8,972 nt of DNA from an uncultured Ruminiclostridium sp. (GTDB lineage Bacteria > Bacillota > Clostridia > Oscillospirales > Ruminococcaceae). Positions 1 through 4,887 of the stretch are shown here, in pieces. The notes under the pieces were generated by a model that worked only from the letters and a program-made list of their open reading frames with translations, was not told the DNA's origin and made no database searches. Numbering within the stretch: position 1 is the stretch's first letter; each line of letters starts with the position of its first letter. The stretch spans positions 1-8,972 of the forward strand of contig CAJTTE010000039.1 of the NCBI GenBank assembly GCA_910579265.1, read 5' to 3'. The translations under genes and the position numbers were made by a program.

Positions 1-60
1 TTTTACCGTTTTAAAGGAAGCGTTCGCTTCGCTCACTTTTCTTATGGTATAATAAAACAT
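1..60 (+). repeat. Terminal B-type unit of a dispersed repeat, left end cut by window
   Basis: From base 5 this matches the last unit of the internal array (from 4601) almost base for base: ACCGTTTTAAAGG, then a GAAGCG-TT-CGCTTC hairpin (17-30), then CTTATGGTATAATA. It is therefore probably the 3' end of another array that begins before the window. The GAAGCG/CGCTTC hairpin is specific to this terminal version; internal units have a diverged sequence there. The unit runs straight into the leader of the regulator gene at 99. Confidence 0.75.
45..53 (+). promoter_or_regulatory. Extended -10 promoter of the XRE regulator, inside the repeat
   Basis: TG-G-TATAAT (45-53) is a perfect extended -10 box. 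The -35 region (about 25-30, CGCTTC) is poor, as is common when an extended -10 is present. Transcription would begin near 60, leaving a leader of about 39 nt with AAAGGAA at 83-89 before the ATG at 99. The promoter lies within repeat-derived sequence, so the repeat has apparently been used as this gene's promoter; this is inference from position. Confidence 0.6.
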
Positions 61-98
61 CGGGATTTTTTTGAAAAAAATGAAAGGAACGTAATAAA

Positions 99-812
99 AT
101 GGAAATAAAAATAGGCGAAGTTATCAGAAACAAACGTCGGCTTATGAATATAAGCCAGGAGACCTTGGCGGAAAAAACCGGAGTGACGATACAGGCGGTA
201 AGCAAGTGGGAGACGGGCATGTGCTATCCTGACATTACCGTATTGCCTAAATTAGCGGATTTCTTCGGATTGTCAATGGACGGGCTTTTTTTTGGCATAG
301 ATGGTGATGTTTTGCACGGGCTTCCCGACGACGATAAGCCGAGAATCGTTCAGTGCATAGGAAACAGGGTTATCGATAAGAAGGAATTTGTTTCTAATGC
401 AAAAAAGAATAAATTTACACTCATTATCCCGGAAAACGGTGAAAAGGTAATTAACCTGGAAATATGGGGAGATGCGGATATAGAAGGAAATGTAAGCGGA
501 TTCGTCGATGCCGGAGCCGGAGTGAACTGCGGCGATGTGGGAACATATGTTGACGCGGGCGGATGCGTAAACTGCGGTGCGGTAGGCGGATATGTTAATG
601 CAGGCGGCGGAGTAAACTGCGGATCTGTTGAAGGTTATGCCGATGCCGGCGGTGCGGTAAACTGCGTAAACGTAAAGGGAAACGTCAGCGCCGGCGACAG
701 CGTTCATTGCAAAGATGTGGACGGAGACGTAAGCGCGGGTGACGACGTAACCTGTACTCAAATAAACGGAAGCGTGACTTGCGGTGGTAATGTAAATTTC
801 AAAGCCAAATGA
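99..812 (+). CDS. XRE-family regulator with C-terminal 15-residue beta-helix-like repeats and a cysteine ladder
   Basis: This 237-residue protein is probably a cytoplasmic DNA-binding regulator. Residues about 6-62 form a Cro/C1-type helix-turn-helix (SQETLAEKTGVTIQAVSKWE, then PDITVLPKLADFF). A polar linker covers about 63-131. Residues 132-236 are seven tandem 15-residue repeats of the form V-x-G-x-V-x-A-G-x-x-V-N-C-x-x, a spacing and Gly/Val pattern that suggests a right-handed beta-helix as in bactofilin-like or adhesin-type solenoids (inference). Cysteines fall at 144, 159, 174, 189, 204 and 219, exactly one per repeat, with extras at 156 and 228. There is no signal peptide or membrane segment. 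AAAGGAA at 83-89 supports the start. It is monocistronic; the next hairpin terminator is at 950. Its targets and the function of the repeats are unknown. Confidence 0.9.
   Translation: MEIKIGEVIRNKRRLMNISQETLAEKTGVTIQAVSKWETGMCYPDITVLPKLADFFGLSMDGLFFGIDGDVLHGLPDDDKPRIVQCIGNRVIDKKEFVSNAKKNKFTLIIPENGEKVINLEIWGDADIEGNVSGFVDAGAGVNCGDVGTYVDAGGCVNCGAVGGYVNAGGGVNCGSVEGYADAGGAVNCVNVKGNVSAGDSVHCKDVDGDVSAGDDVTCTQINGSVTCGGNVNFKAK
492..806 (+). repeat. Seven in-frame 45-bp tandem repeats coding for the solenoid
   Basis: The 3' half of the regulator gene consists of seven 45-bp units (starts near 492, 537, 582, 627, 672, 717 and 762), each encoding one 15-residue repeat. Units 1-4 are most alike (GGxGTxAACTGCG cores) and units 5-7 have drifted (SAGD instead of DAGG), suggesting growth by duplication from the front half followed by divergence. 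The last unit has lost the ladder cysteine (Phe in its place). Confidence 0.85.
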
Positions 813-949
813 TACTTAGAAAATATGATAAGCATATGTCCCTTTAAATCGCTTCTTAAAGTATAAAAACATTATAAAGGGAATATATCCGGTGCTTTTT
901 AAAAGAGTATATTTATATTATGCCGATAAATCTTGAAGCAACAATTAAT

Positions 950-980
950 ACTGCCGACAATTTTTTGCCGGCAGTTTTTT
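950..980 (+). terminator. Intrinsic terminator after the XRE regulator gene
   Basis: ACTGCCG (950-956) pairs with CGGCAGT (969-975) across a 12-nt loop, followed by a T run (975-980). It lies 138 nt past the stop codon. The stretch between (813-949) has no convincing gene; it holds a CCCTTTA...TAAAGGG inverted repeat near 840-882. The stem core is the same ACTGCCG as in the terminator after fucO at 8807. Confidence 0.85.
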
Positions 981-1222
981 ATAATAAGTCAGTGAGGAGG
1001 TTTATTTAGGTCAATGCTTTTTTCGGAGTAAAATATTCGGATTTTCGACTTCTTTTTTTACATTCTTTACGTTATTAAAGAAACAAGGGGGCAATACCAT
1101 TATCATTAAGCTGCACGGAGTAATACGCTTTGGCTCAAGAGGCGCCTGAAGCACGGATTTTTTTGCAATCATAAATTTTTATTCCAAAAATGATCATCCT
1201 ATAAGTAAAAATTCGTCTCCAC
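981..1222. other. Intergenic stretch with no supported gene
   Basis: No reading frame with a credible start is visible. GAGGAGG at 994-1000 looks like a ribosome binding site, but the ATG at 1014 opens only five codons. A weak hairpin around 1127-1150 containing the palindrome AGGCGCCT is followed by seven Ts (near 1158-1164) and might be a second, poor terminator; confidence in that is low. Confidence 0.5.
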
Positions 1223-1259
1223 TTGATATTTTTGAAAAAATGGTGTAAAATGGTATAAA
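1223..1259 (+). promoter_or_regulatory. Sigma-A promoter for the glycosyltransferase-antiporter unit
   Basis: TTGATA (1223-1228), a 17-nt spacer and TAAAAT (1246-1251) give a near-consensus promoter. An overlapping extended -10 version, TG-G-TATAAA, lies at 1251-1259, so two start sites are possible; the region contains the direct repeat AATGGTGTAAA / AATGGTATAAA. Either start leaves a leader of about 235-245 nt before the ATG at 1502, and the degenerate element at 1289-1457 falls within that leader. Confidence 0.65.
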
Positions 1260-1288
1260 CGGGATTTTAATTTAAAACAGATTTTCTT

Positions 1289-1457
1289 AGGGCATATCTG
1301 AAAACAAAGCAAATTTATACGATTGCTCTAAAAGCACGGCCGATTCAAGGAAAAAGCGGAGAAATACGAGGATGTTTCCTTGGGATAATTATCGGCATTC
1401 TTTGAAGCGGAAAGCATCCGCAGTCAGTAGAAATCGTGGGATTTGCGGCTTTTAAGA
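1289..1457 (+). repeat. Degenerate interspersed element, copy 1 (in glycosyltransferase leader)
   Basis: By eye this shares ordered blocks with 7321-7471: an AGG...AAA-CA...AATTT start, a GGAAAA...GAGGA block (1349-1372 against 7371-7395, 18 of 24 bases identical with one gap), CTTTGAAG (1400-1407 against 7420-7427), and AATC...TGCGG...TTTT (about 1431-1453 against 7446-7459). Indels of about 10 and 14 nt separate the blocks. There is no reading frame or terminal inverted repeat. It may be a relic of a mobile element or a structured leader; a small GCGGA-AAGCA-TCCGC hairpin sits at 1407-1421. Confidence 0.4.
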
Positions 1458-1501
1458 TAGCCGACAATGAAAACAAATGAAAATAAGGGGAAGAATATAA
1501 A

Positions 1502-2905
1502 ATGAGAGTTGCATTATTTACCGAGGTATATCTTCCGGCAGTAAACGGAGTTGTTACTCACGTCAAAACTTTAAAGGAGGGCCTGGAGCTCTTAGGACAT
1601 AAAGCAATTATTGTTACCGCAGATTCAAACGTAAAGAAAACACAGGCCTCCGATGATATTTTATATTGCCCCGCCATCAGGCTTGAAAAAATATACGGTT
1701 ATGATGTGGCTTCTCCCATAAGCGCGGACAGGCTTAAGCTTTTAAAGGATTTTAATCCGGATGTTATCCATATACACAATGAATTCGGCATAGGACTTTC
1801 CGGAGTGCTTATAGCGCGTTCCCTTAAAATACCCTTGGTTTATACAATGCATACGATGTATGATGATTATGTTTATTATGTTGCGAATAACGAATCTACA
1901 AGAAAACTGCTTACATCGGCTTCTCATAAATATGCCCGGATACTTGCCTCCGCCGCTTCGGCAGTTACAGGTCCATCGAAAAAGGTTGAGGAATATTTTC
2001 GCCGCTGCGGTGTTGATAAGCCCGTTACCGTTATACCTAATTCGGTGGAAACTGACGTCTTCAACAGGTATTCCGTGGAAAAGAAAAAGGTTGCCGCAGT
2101 ACGTGAAAAATATGGCTTTAAGGAAAGCGATCTTGTTTTTTGTTTTTGCGGACGTATGGGGCAGGAAAAGAATATAGGAACGCTTCTTGAATATTGGGCA
2201 AAAAACGTTAAGGCAAATGACGGTATGAAGCTTTTACTGATGGGCGGCGGTCCCCAGCTTGACGAATACCGTGAAGATACGAAGCGCCTTAATATATCGG
2301 ATACCGTTAAGTTTACCGACAGAATTGAACATATTGATATACCGCCTTACTATGCTGCTTGTGATTGTTATATAACCGCTTCTCTTACCGAATGTCATTC
2401 AATATCGATGATGGAAGGCCAGGCTACGGGCATGCCCGTTCTGACCATAAGAGACGAGCTTAATATGGATCAGATAGAGGAAGGCGTAAACGGATTCTCA
2501 TTCCGTGATGCAGATGAAATGTACAAGCATATGCTATATCTGAAGTCACTTTCAAAGGAAGAGCTGGATATTTTAAAGGAAAAATCCAGGGAATCAATCG
2601 TTTCATCCGGCACCAGATCGATCGCAGAAAAGCTGTTGGCCGTATATGACACCGCTATAAGGGAATATAACCAGAAGAGAATGTACAGAAAGCTTCCCCG
2701 TGATGCAAAGAAAGCCTATAAGATAAGATACGGCGATATGTTTCCGGATAGTAAACCCTCCCGTCCGAAGCGAAAGGTAAAGATTAAAACCAAACGCGTT
2801 ACAAAAGAAGAGAAAATTAACCGCAGGAAGACGGAAAAGTTCGCGAGGGAAAGAAAAAATGCAGCCAGAGCAATACGGCGCAAACATAAAAATACGGACA
2901 GATAA
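1502..2905 (+). CDS. GT4-family glycosyltransferase, probably glycolipid or cell-envelope type
   Basis: This 467-residue protein should transfer a sugar from a nucleotide-sugar donor with retention of configuration at the inner face of the membrane. The N-terminal Rossmann domain begins with FTEVYLPAVNGVVTH, typical of diacylglycerol glucosyltransferase and phosphatidylinositol-mannosyltransferase relatives. IHIHNEFG is at 89-96 and a PN-V-TDVF linker at 179-187. The C-terminal domain has CGRMGQEKN (216-224), LLMGGGP (245-251) and the EX7E donor-site pair E297/E305. The acceptor cannot be read from sequence; a diglyceride is a reasonable guess. Residues 391-467 form an unusual extension with 33 Lys/Arg in 77 residues. 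AAGGGGAAG (1485-1493) supports the start. The antiporter gene follows after 57 nt without a terminator, so they are probably cotranscribed. Confidence 0.9.
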   Translation: MRVALFTEVYLPAVNGVVTHVKTLKEGLELLGHKAIIVTADSNVKKTQASDDILYCPAIRLEKIYGYDVASPISADRLKLLKDFNPDVIHIHNEFGIGLSGVLIARSLKIPLVYTMHTMYDDYVYYVANNESTRKLLTSASHKYARILASAASAVTGPSKKVEEYFRRCGVDKPVTVIPNSVETDVFNRYSVEKKKVAAVREKYGFKESDLVFCFCGRMGQEKNIGTLLEYWAKNVKANDGMKLLLMGGGPQLDEYREDTKRLNISDTVKFTDRIEHIDIPPYYAACDCYITASLTECHSISMMEGQATGMPVLTIRDELNMDQIEEGVNGFSFRDADEMYKHMLYLKSLSKEELDILKEKSRESIVSSGTRSIAEKLLAVYDTAIREYNQKRMYRKLPRDAKKAYKIRYGDMFPDSKPSRPKRKVKIKTKRVTKEEKINRRKTEKFARERKNAARAIRRKHKNTDR

Positions 2906-2962
2906 TCATTTCTGTATCATGGGCATAATATACAAGGAATCATAATCAAAAAGGAATATAAA

Positions 2963-3967
2963 ATGTCTGATTGGATCTTAAATTCTCTTACTGAGCTTTT
3001 TGGTAATAATACGGCAGTCAACGTCATTATTTCTATGTTTTTTCTTATAATAGGTTTTTTCGGACTTATAAAGGGTGCGGATATTTTTGTAGACAGTGCG
3101 TCTCAGATAGCTGCGAGGCTCAACGTTCCCCTTATTGTAATAGGACTTACCATTGTTGCTTTTGGTACAAGTGCTCCCGAAGCGGCAATAAGTATCACTT
3201 CCGCCGTTCAGAACAACGCGGGTATTGCGGTGGGAAACGTTTTGGGCAGCAATATCATGAATATACTGCTTATTCTTGGTATTTCGGCTCTTATCTGCCG
3301 TTTGCCCGTAAAAAAAACCACATTCAGATATGAGATACCGTTCGTAGTTATAATAACGGCCGCAATGCTTTTACTGGGTGCATTGGGCGGCAGTCTCGAC
3401 AGAATTGACGGTATAGTTTTTGCCGTTCTTTTCGCGGTATTTATGGTTTATCTGGTTCGTCTTTCGAAAAACGGAGATAATTCTCTTGCAGATGATATTC
3501 CCGAAATAGATAAAAGCGCTTCCATACCCAAGATGATATTGTTTGTTATAATCGGTCTCGCTATGGTCGTTCTGGGAAGTGATTTTACAGTGAGCGGAGC
3601 TACGGAAATTGCAAAGATTGCCGGTCTGGATGACAGAGTGATCGGGCTTACGGTGGTTGCCTTCGGAACATCGCTTCCCGAGCTTGTTACATGTGTACAG
3701 GCAGCGAGAAAGCAGAAGGCCGATATCGCCATAGGGAACATAATAGGCAGCAATATATTTAACATTCTGTTTGTGGTAGGTATTTCGGCCTTGGTTTCAC
3801 CATCCCCCATAGGATTCAGTAATTCATTTATAATTGACGCGTGTGTCGCTATTGCCGCAGCGGTGATACTTTGGCTGCTGACGCTTAAAAACAAGAGAAT
3901 AAGCCGACTTGGCGGCAGTATAATGCTGATGCTTTATGCCGGATATTTCGTTTATCTTTTTGTATAA
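2963..3967 (+). CDS. Calcium/sodium antiporter of the CaCA superfamily (YrbG-like)
   Basis: This 334-residue inner-membrane protein belongs to the Na+/Ca2+ exchanger family, which exports Ca2+ in exchange for Na+ or H+. Both family alpha-repeats are present in inverted-duplication order: GLTIVAFGTSAPE (61-73) with GNVLGSN (91-97), and GLTVVAFGTSLPE (228-240) with GNIIGSN (258-264). The acidic residues E73 and E240 in these motifs are the expected cation ligands. About ten hydrophobic segments are visible, with a charged cytoplasmic loop near 167-190 separating the halves. Length is normal for bacterial members (about 320-370). AAAAAGGAA at 2948-2955 supports the start. It is the second gene of a likely two-gene unit with the glycosyltransferase and is followed by a strong terminator. 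Ion specificity is not proved by sequence. Confidence 0.93.
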   Translation: MSDWILNSLTELFGNNTAVNVIISMFFLIIGFFGLIKGADIFVDSASQIAARLNVPLIVIGLTIVAFGTSAPEAAISITSAVQNNAGIAVGNVLGSNIMNILLILGISALICRLPVKKTTFRYEIPFVVIITAAMLLLGALGGSLDRIDGIVFAVLFAVFMVYLVRLSKNGDNSLADDIPEIDKSASIPKMILFVIIGLAMVVLGSDFTVSGATEIAKIAGLDDRVIGLTVVAFGTSLPELVTCVQAARKQKADIAIGNIIGSNIFNILFVVGISALVSPSPIGFSNSFIIDACVAIAAAVILWLLTLKNKRISRLGGSIMLMLYAGYFVYLFV

Positions 3968-4131
3968 GTAATAAAAGCCGAAATTTTTATGATATGAGAT
4001 GTGGTTTACAGGGGTATGCAGATATGCTTAATGTGAAATCTCCTTGTTTATTATGCTTTGGTTTTTACATGACTTGGAACTTTTTTTCGTGACAGGCAGT
4101 TAATAAAGAACTTTATTTTAAATACAGAGGG
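3968..4131. other. Untranslated 3' stretch of the antiporter unit
   Basis: This is AT-rich sequence with no supported gene. A 22-codon ATG frame starting near 4024 has no good ribosome binding site. It separates the antiporter stop codon from the terminator hairpin at 4132. Confidence 0.5.
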
Positions 4132-4164
4132 AACTTCCGTTGAATAACCAACGGAAGTTTTTTT
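4132..4164 (+). terminator. Strong intrinsic terminator after the antiporter gene
   Basis: AACTTCCGTTG (4132-4142) pairs perfectly with CAACGGAAGTT (4149-4159) over a 6-nt loop, with a T run 4158-4164. It lies 164 nt past the stop codon. Repeat module A starts only 3 nt downstream. Confidence 0.93.
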
Positions 4165-4166
4165 GT

Positions 4167-4225
4167 AGCTTAAGCGCAAAAAACCACCGGCTCAGCCGAC
4201 GGAATAAGAAGCATTAATATAATAA
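4167..4225 (+). repeat. Dispersed repeat module A, copy 1
   Basis: This aligns without gaps to 8846-8904. Shared features are AGCTT-AGCGC, an A-rich run, a CGGCT-C-AGCCG palindrome (centre 4193), CGGAATAA and an AT-rich tail. In the other copy the palindrome is the longer CCGGCT-G-AGCCGG. Both copies start 3-6 nt past the T run of a terminator and both are followed by B-type sequence, so A and B seem to form one composite element. Confidence 0.8.
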
Positions 4226-4226
4226 G

Positions 4227-4658
4227 TGGTATAATAACCTCAAACAAAGTAAAGAGGAAGAAATTATTTTAATGTTTGAGAACATTGTACCTTTTCAGTG
4301 GAATCGCTCCGCTTTGCTGAGCTCTTTTTATGATATAATAACCTCAGACAAAGGAAAGAGGAAGGATTTATTTTAATGTCTGAGGACATTGTATCGTTTT
4401 TGAGGAATCGCTCCGCTTTGCTGCGCTCTTTTTATGATATAATAACCTCAAACGAAGTAAAGAGGAAGAATTTATTTTAATGTTTGAGAACATTGTACCT
4501 TTTCAGTGGAATCGCTCCGCTTTGCTGAGCTCTTTTTATGGTATAATAACCTCAAACAAAGTAAAGAGGAAGAAATTATTTTGATGTTTGAGAACATTGT
4601 ACCGTTTTAAAGGAAGCGTTCGCTTCTTTCACTCTTCTTATGATATAACAATCTCAAA
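4227..4658 (+). repeat. Tandem array of 104-bp B units
   Basis: Four repeats of a 104-bp period can be followed through the extended -10 boxes with TATAAT at 4230, 4334, 4438 and 4542; a diverged fifth box (TATAAC, 4644) closes the array. Each unit contains in order: TG-R-TATAATAACC; a stem arm CTCAAAC; a purine tract AAAGAGGAAG; AT-rich sequence and ATG; the opposite arm GTTTGAG; ACATTGTA; and GGAATCGCTCCGCTTTGCTG before the next box. Spacing is exact between the first four units. The terminal unit instead has GAAGCG-TT-CGCTTC (4613-4626), as at the window start. At the junction near 4343-4385 both stem arms are changed together to CTCAGAC/GTCTGAG. Units are not separated by unique spacers, so this is not CRISPR. 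Confidence 0.92.
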
Positions 4659-4778
4659 CTGGGTAAAGTGGTCAAACGAATTTCTGACCAAGATTTCCGC
4701 CAGACAAAATCGCCGTAACAGTGCAGTGTTAAAGGAAATCCGCCGTAAACGGCTCTGCTGTGTGCTCAGATGGTTGGG
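4659..4778. other. Non-repeat stretch between B array and decayed module A
   Basis: No supported gene is seen. It contains several short inverted repeats: TGGTCA/TGACCA (4669-4674, 4685-4690), TAACA/TGTTA (about 4716-4731) and GCCGT-AA-ACGGC (4742-4753), plus a direct repeat AAATCGCCGTAA / AAATCCGCCGTAA (about 4707 and 4737). This may be a decayed part of the same composite element. Confidence 0.4.
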
Positions 4779-4780
4779 GG

Positions 4781-4809
4781 AAAATCACCGATCGAGCCGA
4801 TGGTTTAAT
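4781..4809 (+). repeat. Decayed copy of module A palindrome region
   Basis: AAAATCACCG-ATC-GAGCCGATGG matches the middle of module A (AAAACACCGGCTGAGCCGGCGG from about 8860) at roughly three quarters of positions, in the same orientation. The arms no longer pair well. It places module A-like sequence on both sides of the B array. Confidence 0.5.
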
Positions 4810-4825
4810 TTAAAAAAGTCTTGAT

Positions 4826-4855
4826 TTCACCTTTACATTCCGCAACGCATATAAT
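4826..4855 (+). promoter_or_regulatory. Promoter of asnB
   Basis: TATAAT at 4850-4855 is a perfect -10 box; TTCACC at 4826-4831 with an 18-nt spacer is the best -35 (4 of 6). Transcription would start near 4862, giving a leader of about 26 nt. AAAGGA at 4874-4879 is the ribosome binding site for the ATG at 4888. Confidence 0.6.
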
Positions 4856-4887
4856 AAAACGATAAAATTAAAGAAAGGACTGGTTAT

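Noticed and set aside
370..380. Residues GEC in place of the usual GEG in the AsnB GExADE motif (residues 373-378) as a damaged active site
   Set aside because: The flanking motif is intact and, as far as I recall, Cys at this position occurs in Firmicutes AsnO-type enzymes, so it is not a sign of inactivation. The coordinates given are residue numbers within the protein encoded at 4888-6720.
273..761. A 162-codon open frame opposite the XRE solenoid region
   Set aside because: It is antisense to an in-frame 45-bp repeat, which mechanically keeps the opposite frame open. It has no start signals.
1260..1501. Riboswitch in the long glycosyltransferase leader
   Set aside because: No known riboswitch core is recognisable and there is no terminator or clear ribosome-site sequestering helix; only short 5-bp stems are seen.
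4024..4092. A 22-codon hydrophobic frame after the antiporter gene
   Set aside because: It has no convincing ribosome binding site, no promoter and no recognisable relation; it lies in the 3' untranslated stretch.
4227..4658. CRISPR array
   Set aside because: The 104-bp units are contiguous and near-identical along their whole length, with no unique spacers and no cas genes nearby.
4588..4824. A 78-codon open frame (TTG start) running out of the last B unit
   Set aside because: It begins inside repeat sequence, crosses the terminal hairpin, the TATAAC box and the decayed module A, has no proper start signal of its own, and its product matches nothing I recognise. It is most likely a chance frame.
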